Positions 22,229-33,434 of a DNA stretch of 64,000 bases are shown one piece after another. A program made the translations under genes and the position numbers. The notes below the pieces were generated by a model, which worked only from the letters and a program-made list of their open reading frames with translations, had not been told where the DNA came from and did no database searches. The stretch is from Trichaptum fuscoviolaceum (taxonomy: Eukaryota > Basidiomycota > Agaricomycetes > Hymenochaetales > Trichaptaceae). How positions within the stretch are numbered: position 1 is the stretch's first letter; every line of letters starts with the position of its first letter. The stretch is from positions 1,454,770-1,518,769 of the forward strand of contig CAJSYZ010000010.1 in assembly GCA_910574455.1 (NCBI GenBank), given 5' to 3'.

Positions 22229-25200
22229 TTAAACGGCATCGCTTTCACGCTCCCCAGTCTGCTCCCTTCCCTTTCCCTTATATAACCCTGGCTCTGTTCT
22301 ATCCTTCTTTACAGCGGTTTTGTGGAGAGCGAACACATTCACAATCCCTTCAACGACCGTACGAAACTTTGGGACCTTCCGGCGGTTGGGTGCATTTCCA
22401 ATAGTCTGCTCGACCACATTCTGCTCGACCGCAACCCGCGGCAGTAACTTCTTCTTTACGTAAGAAGAGAAGATGATAGGATAGTAGAATAGTTTCTCTC
22501 GGCTATTTATCTGGAAAACAATCCAGGAGCAGAGGGTCAGTGATCCCAAAACAAAGACTGTCATCACAATTATTTGGGCATTAGCCTTCAAATCTTTGAA
22601 GGCGAATAAGAAAACGGCGAGAATGAACGCAATCGCACTTCATGAGTAGAGTCAGTACCAGAGAACGTTCATTCCCGCTACCCCTAGCGGGTTCTAAAGG
22701 CGTACTGATTGTCACTTTTTTCAGTCAAAACCTTATTTATCACGTGAATGTCATGTGCCTTTAGTCTAGGCCGGCCTTTCGGTAAATACAAAGTGCCGAA
22801 CTTAGGTTCACTTACAAGTTACTTAAATTGCTTACAATGGATGCATTAAGTTAATTAAGTTTACTTAAGTCCAATTGAGCTCAAATAGCACAGTCTCCGT
22901 ATCCGGGTTCAAGTTGCGCGAGCGAAGCGAGCGCGCGGCGGACAAGGATGCCACACAGATTCATTTTCACATATAATATCTTGTATAAATTATAATCACT
23001 AAATTGGTACTTACAAGTTACTTATATTATTCACAATGTATGGTCTCTGTGCGACTCGGTGTCCGAGAACGGGGGCGCGAGCAAAGCGAGCGCGCCGGAC
23101 GAGGACGCGGACGGCCTCCTTTCATTTGCATAAAAAAGATTCTTATAACTTATAATCATTGTCACATATGTATATATAAGAAATTTATACATTCTAAAAT
23201 GTAATAGAACTACCCAACATTGGTAGCGGGCTCTGCTGTGCACCCACAGCGTTCGCAAATAATTTCAAACTGTACATCTTACCCCCAAATCATCATTACA
23301 TAAGGAAGACTGTACATCAAGGCTAGTTTCGACAAGCCTCTTTTTGTGCTCCACCATAGGGAAAAATAAGACGCCTGCATATGATAAAGATGAAACATTT
23401 GGCGCTTTAGATCTGCAAATTGATACTCACTACATCGGGCGTGGGTGCTTCTGAGAGCATATCGAATCTTTTGCTTAAAAGCTGCCCAAATATTACGCTG
23501 CTGAGCGATAATATGATGGAGACAAAGCTTGCTGCTGCTGCTGCATTGATTTCTCCTGTCACCGGAAGAAGTGTTGGAATGGGCAGGTAGGCAATGTTTG
23601 CAGTAAACAGAACTGCTGCCTATAATCAAATATGGAATATATCAATTCCTATCTCATTCTTGAAGGCGGAATCGGAGTGATGTGTATTCAATGCTACTGA
23701 CATTGACGACGTCCAGCTGCCAGCCACTCATGATCTTGGCGGCGAAGAGTTTAAAAGGTGCTTGAAATACAACATTGTCCATATAGACGCCATCTAAAGT
23801 TCTCAAGTAATTTGCTGGAACATTGAAGAAAAAAAACGAGATAAGTCTGAAGACTGGTGATGGATCTTCTCGTCCTTCACCTCGGACACTTTGGGTTCGA
23901 GTAAGACGAGCGCATGGAAATCCGCTGAAGTTATGGAACTGTGCAGTTTCTAGTAATATGGTAAGAACCCACTTACTCTTTCTTAAACCGATTTTGAGTA
24001 CGTACCAAAAACCATTCGAAGTCGGGCTTTTGAAAATATGAAATACTAAGCGTTAAGTGATGTATATGTGTGTACAAAGAAATCACAAACCTCCAGCGGC
24101 TACGCAGTATTCCGATTTGGTATTACCAACGTCTATGGAAGGATTGGGTGGCTCAAACAGTAATAGAAAGAGGCGAGCAAACCTTGCATATTCTTGATCA
24201 GTCTCAAGAAGCGGTCCATAGTTGCTTCATCGTAAGGGGTGAGGGAGTCCAAAGAAGTCAAGGAATCTGTTGAGTTTCGCTTAATGTTCCAGCCATCAAT
24301 AGATTCAGAATGAATCTGTTTACCAGTTAAGCCCCATATAAGTAATCCTTTCATTTCGTCAAAGAATGTAATAACCATGGTCTGATCGTGTGGAAAATAG
24401 GTAAGATGTTGATAATACTCGCTCCTTAGCAGGCGACCTTTGCAACTAATTATCAAGGCATGTCGTCATCGAAGTCTGATTGAATCACTCACCAACATGT
24501 GCTTCAGATTCTGCGCCTTTATAAATGTACGTCTCAATAACGTGACTATCCAGCCAGAACAGGTGCTTCGACTCATGATCCACAATGTAATACTTCCAAG
24601 AAGTCCCTTTTGTGTCATTGGCATCCAATACTACCTCAATGTCGTTCAAGCTGCCTTTCCAAGTGGTAGTCAATTTCTCGACGAGAGTTCGTGCAGCAGT
24701 TTGGACTCGATACCATACAAGGGTATCGCAGACGTCGGCATCTGTCGAGAAAGTAAAACCACCAATTTTGCCGCGATGGTAGAGGAGACCTTCTGGATGG
24801 GTGTGCGAGCTCCAGTCAGATGGTGGATTGTGCTTCCTCTTTAGAGTAGTTCAGTTTATGTATACAGGAATGAAAATAAGTACACTTACTTAAAGCTATC
24901 TTTCATCGTCAAAGGATAAATGCGCCAGTCTGGGCCTCTCTCGGGACTAATAAATCAGAAAGCAATCTATAGTATACCGAGGAGGTTCTTACACTTTAAT
25001 CTTTCTATCATATCGGCATAGATTGGATGGAGAGGTGGTTTCGATAGTAAGTTCATCCTTCTCCTTTGTTTCAGAAGTTATAGTGATATGTTTATCCGTT
25101 TCCGCTTTCTCGGAGGTTGAGGAAGTCAGATGTACTTCTTGGATGAGTGAGGGAGGCCCATGTGAAGGCGGAGTGCAACTAGCAGAGGATGGCAAATGGG

Positions 25201-25456
25201 AGTGGCAAGTGACCGACACGTCCTCTTTTTTGTTCCCGCAAGGTTTTGGGTTACGGGATTCTACGCTGTCGTATCCGGAACTCCAAGAATTATCTTGATC
25301 CTCCGAGTATATATTTCTTTGATAGTGAAATGAGCTGAGAAAGGGGACAATTGGCCACAGCGAGAGGATGCCAGTCTTAGCTGTCGATAATGCAAGTTGA
25401 ATTAATCGGAGAAGTCGCCGAGAAACTAGACGCAAGATATGCAGAATAAAAGTCAT
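22229..25456 (-). CDS. WWTM3: WW-like / four-TM membrane protein, intact
   Basis: The start MTFILHILRLVSRRLLRLIQ fits the family N-terminus. Exon 1 ends NLCRYDRKIKV, followed by PERGPDWRIYPLTMKDSFK, then SDWSSHTHPEGLLYHRGK, WKYYIVDHESKHLFWL, YYQHLTYFPHDQTM, TSLDSLTPYDEATMDRFL, HNFSGFPCARLTRTQSV and WQLDVVN. The TM region has LFTANIAYLPIPTLLP and AASFVSIILSLSSVIFGQLL, then MYSLPYVMMIWG. After an unusually long intron comes AIAFILAVFLFAFKDLKAN and a basic tail. About ten introns; splice sites all read, with an AAG acceptor before the last exon. The last intron (about 22641-23277) carries an insertion. Clade with WWTM2, 4 and 5. Function unknown. Confidence 0.78.
22674..23230. mobile_element. 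Insertion in the last WWTM3 intron with short TIRs and internal repeats
   Basis: The paralogues have 50-65 nt introns here; this one is about 637 nt. Candidate ends are CCCGCTACC (22674-22682) and GGTAGCGGG (23222-23230), with partial similarity further inward. I find no target duplication. Inside are two diverged direct repeats (about 22809-22999 and 23009-23165), each with ACTTACAAGTTACTTA near the start and a GC-rich near-palindrome GCGCGAGCRAAGCGAGCGCG. Probably a MITE-like or degenerate element. Confidence 0.45.
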
Positions 25457-27005
25457 CTTCTCGGTTTGGCGGGGGATCAGGGCTTAAGTGCAAACGGTGT
25501 AGGAGAGGGTACCATTCAGTTATATAATGTATGGGCGCCTGAAAACCTCGCACATTCCAGGAGGTGTGACAGATGGTTAGAACTCTGCTTCTATATAACG
25601 CTTTTAAGCGCTGACTTAGACTGTAAGTAGACTGATTAAACTTACCTTTGGCTTTTTTTACAACGAAGCAAGCGCCGTTCCTATTCCATATGCATGCATT
25701 ATACATTGTAGATCACACCGCAAATGTGTAGATTCACGAACCTCCAGAGCGCCTCCTCGAGACAGATTGCCCTTCAAAACGATGACAAAGCGCGCAAAAG
25801 GTAAGCGTCACCGTCATGGGCTAGCTAATTGGTGGGGGCAGGATCCAGACCCCAATTGAATTCAGCTTCAGAGAACCACCACATTAAGAGGCCGCCGTCA
25901 ACGTTCGAACCTAGGAAGATTGACGCCAGAGGTGCTGTACCTCACCACAACACGTAGCCGACCAGCCGACTATTGAGTCCAGATACTTGAAAAGAGCTTC
26001 TGCTAGCGACATGATTGACAAGTTACTTCGATTTATAGCATGACAGGCTGCCTTCAATCGTATAGTGCCTCGTTCCAGCACGGTTTGATAGAACTTCAGC
26101 AGTATTATAATCAGTTGATCTGAATTTCACACTGACCCACACTGCCTCCGAGTTATGGAAGTAAACTGAGGCTTTGCATTGCCTCCGAGGGTTGGCAGAT
26201 GTGTTGATGTTGTAAACTGTAAGATCACTGATTGGCGCCGTACACAGTTCTTGAGATAACTTTTGTGAGTTGAGATGCTTAAGAAGTACCCAGGACTGGA
26301 CATACCAAGCCTCCCAGTCGTGAAAGTGAAGGAGTGAATTCTGAATATTTGCCAACTTGAAGGACTGGCGATTTACATTGTCCTGCTGAATTCGGTACTA
26401 CCGGGCCCGTTAGAGTATGCAGGTCTCCGTTATATGTATAGACTTTGACTTTAGAATGTCTCGACAGATTGACGGATGCGTAAAGTTGTCCTTAAGGATG
26501 CTTTATGGAGACTCAGAGACTCGGAGGTTAGTGGAAGGAAAGGAGTTGTCTGAGTCGTGACAACGGGAGACTGGCACGCGACTCGGAACGTCTGGCACGC
26601 GACAAGTCGCGTCGCGTCTTTTCATCCACAACAAGGACGACTTCGAGCCTCAAGACATTGTCGACCCAACAAAACCTCGATACTTTTCGCAACCCACCAC
26701 CCTCTCCTCCTTTGGTATCTGTAAATGATCTCAAAAAGGTTTCCCCGTGACTGGAAATGCCTGGTGATGATGGGCTTGGCTTGTCGCCCTGACGCAGAAA
26801 GACTCGTAGGTACATAGTAGAAGGAAGAAGCCCGAACCCATCATGCCTCGATTAGTAGTCATCCGAAGGCAATTACTCCGTTATCATTAAGGAGAACGGC
26901 ATATCGACAAGCTCGTTTTTAAGCTAGAATTACATTATGCATTTACCTGAACTAGGGATTACAATTCAAATTCGCGACTAATAGTAAGACCTGTTCATTT
27001 ACACC
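25457..27005. other. Intergenic, no gene recognised
   Basis: Contains the WWTM3 promoter. A 110-codon minus-strand frame at 26023-26355 (reads FHDWEAWYVQSWVLLKHL) and a 95-codon frame at 26528-26815 have no recognised motif. A GTCGCGTCGCGTC run lies at 26606-26618. Confidence 0.4.
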
Positions 27006-27821
27006 TCAATACCCTCCTCGTGCCGCGCTACCCGCACCTCCGGCTCCCGTTATGCCAATTCCCGCCCCATTGCCCATATCATTCGCGCTTGATGCACCGG
27101 CCCCGGGGTTACGATCGCCTAAGTGAAGGTGGTCTGGATGCGCTCCATGAGCCACTGCGCGCTCGCGACGTGCTAGCGCGCCCTGCTCAAGGCGTTCGGC
27201 TTCACTGAGTTCAGCGGCTTGAAACTTGAGTTCAGCGGCTTCCCTATAGGTGCATTAAACGGATAGTCAGAATAGCGCTAAGCAAAAAGGATGTTGTACA
27301 CTCACTGTTCCTTAGCAAGACCTTTCGCCTGTAGGCTCTCGCTGCCGATGATCGTGCCAACGACACGCTCGACTTTGCCCTCCATACGCTTCCCGCCTCC
27401 ACCTGAGTGAGATGAATTGACTGGGTTTCCTGCCGCGTCTGTTTGCGGGCGAGTTGTGGACTGGGAATTTGAACCCGGCGCCATACCTCCTGATGAAGCA
27501 CCGGTAAGTGACTGACCGCCGTATCCGCCATTGTTGATATTGTCCCGTTGACCGCCTTGCGCTGTACTTTGTTGTGTAGTAGGAACGTTCGGTGACGGGT
27601 AGAGAGGATCGTTGTGGTGGTGTTGTGAACCTACACCTGCGCCGGAGTCATTCGAAAGGCTGTTTCGTGTCCCATCATGTCGCTGATTGTTGATATTGGT
27701 GTTATCGTTGTAATCGCTAGCGTTGTTGCCTGTGTTCTATGGGTGAAATAGTCAGTATTATTCTTCTTGTGAGATAGATGTATCAACTCACTTTGTCATG
27801 ATTTTTTTTAAACAACGGCAT
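27006..27821 (-). CDS. Class B CsbD-like protein 1
   Basis: Three exons: MPLFKKNHDK (short, ending at a GTGAGT donor), a Gly/Asn-rich middle exon, and a C-terminal exon after the intron at about 27246-27305. The CsbD-like motif reads GGGKRMEGKVERVVGTIIG then SESLQAKGLAKEQ. The last exon reads FQAAELSEAERLEQGALARR then ERAVAHGAHPDHLHLGD, ending SAARGGY. It closely matches the gene at 36313-37165 in exon layout and sequence. Likely a small soluble stress protein. CsbD-like fungal proteins have sometimes been annotated as cruciform-DNA-binding (Hmp1-like), which I cannot test here. Confidence 0.7.
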
Positions 27822-28777
27822 AATAAATTGATAGAAAGTAGCGAAGTTCAGGTGATTTGTTGGTTGGGTGAAGGTCGAAATGGGATGAGGATATAATAAC
27901 CCCTTTACTCAGAAATCCCTCCCCCTTTTATCTCTCCAGTATCCCGACCGTCACCGACTTCAGATATTGGTTAATCTTCCTGTGGGGTTGATCAGTGTCA
28001 GGATGAGCTAACTGATGATGTTTGGCTCTCACAAGCAATTGCGTGTAGACTCCACAAAGCACAGCTTCGATGGCCTGGGTAGCCTTGCCTCCTGATCAGC
28101 AGGCTAGATTTTCGATAATCTAGCCTTCGTTGGCCACAAGGACGTTGACGGCACCGTGAAACTTTCAGTAGCAAGTGTTCCAGACTACCGCATCATAGTC
28201 GACCAAGTACTTTAAGTCCTTGAATGATGTAATTGAGCGCCCAAAGTTGAGGCTTCCTTGTCCTGCGGATGTTCATGGCTTCTCCTGTCGCTATGCGTTG
28301 CAAGTTTCGTCGGTCTATGTTGGTTTTCGTGTTGATATACGACTAGTGGACTTTGGACGATGTCAGAGACACTGAAAGATAAGTCGGAATAAAACTGCCA
28401 GTGGGCGATGATGTCATCTCAGGCTCAAACTTTGAACTTTACCACGGACTTTGCGGGAGCTAATGAAGACCTATCCTTTCCGACCTTTCGCCGATCAGTA
28501 AGGCAAACCACATAAAAATCATAATTTGTTATAAGAAATAGATACATCTTGACACAGATACAATAATACAATAGTCCCGACTGCAAATATTCTGGAAGAT
28601 TATGCAGAGAAACAATAATATATGGCATCAGTCTTGGACTCCTTCCAACACAAGTCACTAACGACTACGGTATATGTACATAAAAGTGGTCTGTGGTCCC
28701 GTTGGCACACGGGGAAGAAGACCACAAGCCTCGAATGGCTATACGTTGCCCGTGAAAGAGCCAAGGTTCATCCACAC
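27822..28777. other. Intergenic; promoter of class B gene 1
   Basis: No gene seen. Contains the conserved block at 27967-28022. Confidence 0.45.
27967..28022 (-). promoter_or_regulatory. 56-bp promoter block conserved with the class B paralogue
   Basis: Aligns without gaps to 37276-37331. Identical pieces are TTGGTTAATCTTCC, GTGGGGT, TGTCAG, ATGAGCTAA and ATGATGTT, separated by short variable spacers. It starts about 146 bp upstream of the ATG here and about 111 bp upstream in the paralogue. Whether it is selected or just recent duplication is open. Confidence 0.55.
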
Positions 28778-31775
28778 TTACAAGATCAGGGATTGATCGC
28801 CTCCTGACGCAGGCCCCATCTCGTTCATTGGTATCTCATCACTATCAGCTCTATTCCCATTGGATTGGCGTAATGAATCTCCACGTCTTCCTTCGTCCAG
28901 CGATGGATTCTGAGCGGAAGTTCCAGCTGATTCTTGAGATTGGGATCCATGTTCCAAGTCGGCATTTGGTCTCGAGGGGCCAACCGTGACAGCGTCTCTC
29001 CGTCCGAGTCTGAATCTTTGCATTACGCGGACCGCCGTCATGATCCTTTTCAGAACATATTTCCTGGTCACGCTCTTGACATTCTCGTGAATCGCTTGCG
29101 CTGCGTCTTTGACCTTCTCCGGGATTGTGCGTTTTATAACATTTGCTTCCGGTGGCGGGCTAGGACGTCTCTTCATGAGCCTTGTTTTGTACAGTAGGCG
29201 CTCCGTCAGATAGCGTGATATTTTGTTCCAGCCGGTTATCTCGAGCACTATCCAGAGACAAAGAATCACAGCACCCACAAGGAAAGTCAATATGGTGATT
29301 GTCTGCGCATTCCATTTGATATCGCGGAATGCAAGCAGGAAGATTGCAAGTATGAAAGCAATGGCGCTGTAGGTTCTCGTTATTTGACGTTTTAAATGTA
29401 CCGGTAGATGTCTTACCCCCATATCATTAACACGTAAGGTAAACTGTACATTACGGCTAATTCTGATAGACCGCTCTTGGTGCTCCACCATTCGCGAAAG
29501 TAATCTGCCTGGTGCACGCTTTACTAATGTAGAACACAAAATGGAAAAAGACAGCTTACAATGGTCTCGGTCGGCTCTTCTTGAAGTGCTTGGATTTTTT
29601 TGCTGAGGAGTTGACCGAATATGACGCTGCTGAGTGACAGGGTGATAGAAACAAAACTAGCTGTTGCGGCAGCGTTGAACCTTCCGGATTCTGGAATGAG
29701 AGTAGGAATCGCTAAATAAGCTATATTAGCCGTAAACAAGACTGCAGCCTAAAAATGAGATGAGTTAGAAAGGATTTAGACCTACCGAACTTTACGAAGA
29801 AAGTGCTCACATTTATAACATCTTGTTGCCAGACACTAGAAGCTCTGTCAACGAAGATCTTGAACGGAGCTTGGAAGACAACATTATCCATGTACAGCCC
29901 ATCGAGTGATTTGAGGTACTTTGTAGGAACGTCGAAGAAAAGGAACGATACGATACGGAAAAGCAGGCTAGGATCCTTGCGTCCCTCCCCACGAACGCTT
30001 TGAATCCGACTTAAACGAGCGCAGGGGAAACCGCTAAAGTTATCAAACCTAGACTTTTCTACGTAGAACAGTTTAAGCCGATGAAGCGTAAAATTGTGAA
30101 TTCACAACGTACCAAAGACAAGTCGAAGACGAGCTTCATAGACAATGTCATTATCCTGTTCACTTGCAAAATAAAGATGGGTAAAACCCATACCTCCTGC
30201 TGCAACGCTGTACTGGGGGAATCTCCCATTTAAATCTACCGGAAAGAAAGGGATTGTATCTCAATAATTAGATAGAGTGGGAATATGGAAAAAACCACCT
30301 TGCATATGATCGATTAGTTTGAGAAAGCTCTCCATTGTCGCTACGTCATACGGTGCAAGAGAGTCGATGGAAGTTAAGGAATCTGTATCAAATTTGTAAA
30401 CTTTCATCCGCTATTGAGCTATATTTAAAGCTCACCAGCCAAACCCCAGACCAGAATACCTTTCATTTCGGTGAAAAAATCATCTTCTAAAATTTGCTCA
30501 TGAGGAAAGTATGAAAGGTGTATATAGTACTCGTATCTGAGTAGTTGTCCTATGGGATTGTCATCGGTGGGAGAACTTGCAAAGGCTTGTAAAAAGAGTG
30601 CAAACTTACCTATATGTGCCTCTGATTCGGCACCCTTGTAGTTGTTCGTCGTAATAATGTGTTCTGTAAGCCAGAGCAGATGATGTGATGAATGGTCTAC
30701 GATGTAGTATTCCCAGACAACATTATCATTTTCCGCATTTTTGTCTCTATCCTGACGCTCCAAGACCACCTCAGAGACCAAAACGGCATTCTCTAATGAT
30801 TTTATCTGCTCAAGAAGATACTTGATGACTTCTTCGGTTTCTTTGCACGGAGAGGGGTCACAGACATCGACATCTGTGAAAAAGACGATTCCGTCTATTT
30901 CTCCACGGTGGTAGAGGATTCCTTCAGGATGTCCACAAGATTTCCACTGAACGTCCCCAGACTCCGGACGCCTTCGTCTAGGATATCCATTTCAGTATTT
31001 GCCGAAAGGAGAAGTTAAACATTGGTACTTGTAGCTGTCACTCGTAGATAGACCCTCCACACGCCATTCCGGGTTTTTGGGGGGACTGGAGATTCGCATA
31101 TTGAAATGACTAGAGCAAAGCAAAGAATAAACACATACACTTCAAATTTCCTGTCGTAACGCTTTAAGGCGGAAGGCATCGTGGTCTTCAGTTGAAATTT
31201 GATTTCTTTATTACTTGATGTGCTCGTATTTTCGTCTACGCCTTTTGAATTAGAAGGCTCAGCTATAGCCGGACTTGAGGGGCCTCCAACAGAATGTGAA
31301 GCTTTATCTGCTTGATCCGAGGAATAAGTTAGTATATGTCTTGCGGTCTGACGTGAAATAGGCACAAACATGTAGCTGTTCCTCCGTGACTCTGCTCCAC
31401 CAAATATACCTGACTTTCGTGGCCTCTCTCGTTTACAGTAGCGGTAAACTGGCCCGTTATGCCTGAGATCTGCCGATCGTCTTCATAACCCGGGTTTAGA
31501 ACATTCACAGCCGCAGAGCCATCCGAGACTGTGGGACCGTTTCTGTTAATGAGGGGTGCAGGCGACGAGGAAGCGCAAAGTGTAAACCGACTCTGCGTCT
31601 CTACCCCAGTCTCCAGGCTGTTCATTCGATACCGAGAGATGGTGAACAGCAGGCGAAGAGCTGCCCAAGGATGACGCAAGAGATTCACAGCCGTGAAAGC
31701 CCCTCTTTTGAAGATACCTAAGAGAGCCTGCAAAAGTCGTCGAGAGAGAGAGGTATCAAACCGCATAGTTTTCAC
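28778..31775 (-). CDS. WWTM4: WW-like / four-TM membrane protein, intact
   Basis: Starts MKTMRFDTSLSRRLLQALLG (an alternative ATG three codons in). As in WWTM1, an extra intron splits exon 1 (GTTTGT donor at about 31371, with an ACTAAC branch site). Then come LKRYDRKFEV, PEWRVEGLSTSDSYK, CGHPEGILYHRGEIDGIVFF, WEYYIVDHSSHHLLWL, YYIHLSYFPHEQILEDDFF, TSIDSLAPYDVATMESFL, DNFSGFPCARLSRIQSV and WQQDVIN. The membrane part reads LFTANIAYLAIPTLIP, FVSITLSLSSVIFGQLL, MYSLPYVLMIWG and AIAFILAIFLLAFRD. The tail is the longest of the family, about 130 residues and basic then acidic. Lies head-to-head with WWTM5. Function unknown. Confidence 0.78.
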
Positions 31776-33434
31776 GTATTTTCTGGTCGTAAGAAGGGAT
31801 CAAAGGACGATAAGAACAAGGTAGCTCTGAAATTCGGGATCTTCATATTTATTGATAAGGTAGACGCCCGGAAATCAATAACTTGAAGGATTGAGAATTG
31901 TTACTGTCTTCGATGCCTCATAGGTCCTGGAGAGGTTCCCAGCGTCTTTTACGTGGGCGATCTAAGTTACAAGAAGTATTGCTCAGCAAGGGCTGTGAGA
32001 ACTGCAGATCGACAGAAGAAGGGCATAAATATGACATATCCACGTGTAGATCGATTACTCACTTCTGAAACCAAATTGACGGGTAGGTGATTGAGCACGA
32101 TGGCAGCGATGAGCGCTTGTGCGTTGTTCTGGAATCAAGAAGCACGTCTTCGACCACAAAAATAACCACGTCTTAGACGTTCATGGAAACTGATTCGTAT
32201 GGTCTTGTTCTTGCTCCAATACAATAGTGGATGGCATTCTCAGCAGAACTTTGATTCCGTGGAGTACTCAATCTCATGTAGGAGCAATGAGCGCCAATCC
32301 GAGTTGAATCTGGTCGAAGGGGTTATATAGATCGTTTTGAATCATGAGTGAGTAGCAAGCATCTCATCGGTTTCTGATAACGAGCGGCACGTATTCTTTC
32401 GCCAAATACGACTTTTTAAAGAGTCTATTCGGGAACACTGGCAACGCAGTGTAAAGGAAGCTATCATAACATCCGACGAAAAAAACTCAGTAACCCACCT
32501 GAACGTTTAATGACGGAAGCTCGTACCTCCGTGATGAATTAAAAGCATCAATGAATTCTTCCGCCCGCAATACAATAACTTATACTCCAAGGGCAATATC
32601 TCAAAGGCGATCTATGTGCCTTTATAATTCGGAGAGTTAGCACCATTGTAGTGATACAGGAGTGCAGCATACCATATGACACCAAGCGCTACTACTTCAT
32701 ATATAACAGTTGACGCTCATATCATTGAGCTCTTATGCACGTTCCCTTCAGAGGCACACCTGATAGAGTTTGCATGTAGGAACTCAAGAGTCGAACGGAG
32801 TCGAACCTTCCCAAGAGGCCGCTGGCGGCAGTGCCTCAGCCTTGCCTGCACCAACCGTGGGATTCGGTGATGAACTCTCACTGCACTGCCAGTGGCAACT
32901 GCCGAGCGGTCCATTTGTGTTGGAACAAGTCACCTCTTCTATCGTCACGGTACCATTTGTCTTCGCTCATGGTCAATCTTTTATTTCGCTATGCTACTGT
33001 GTTCTCGTCCAAACAATCGTACTGTCAGCCTGATCATGCCACCAGTGACGATGTTGGAAACATGCAATTGCCAAACCTCGACCAAACTTCACTGGCAGAT
33101 CCATGATCTTGACACAGTGAGTACACTGGCAACGCAAGGCGGTCCGGACGTCATCACTTTCTCTCATCTCATGAGACTACGTTCAGGGGGCGCTTTAATG
33201 ACCTCCGCCTCTGGATCTTGGGCTCGATATGTCAGTACTTTGCATTGGTTCCGGGCGCTTGCTGTACATGCTTCCGAGTCTGGCGCTCATCTCTTCGAAC
33301 CTTCTCCCTGGCTGCTTGTCGGACACGTTTATCGTCAAGAAACTATGCAGGACCAGCGTCTATTAGTGCTACAAAAGAAGTACAGAGTGTATCTTCAGCC
33401 CTGATCCTGTCTCTCATCGTCGTCCTAAGACTCG
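31776..33434. other. Divergent promoter region between WWTM4 and WWTM5
   Basis: 1.66 kb between two divergently transcribed paralogues. Plus-strand frames of up to 170 codons at 32770-33404 lack motifs and family similarity. GAGTCGAACCTT near 32793 resembles a tRNA T-arm, but no cloverleaf can be folded. Confidence 0.4.

Noticed and set aside
32780..32870. tRNA T-arm-like GGTTCGACTCC on the minus strand
   Set aside because: No acceptor stem or D-arm at the needed spacing.
32892..33404. 170-codon plus-strand frame upstream of WWTM5
   Set aside because: No family similarity, no motif, and it overlaps other equally open frames in promoter sequence.
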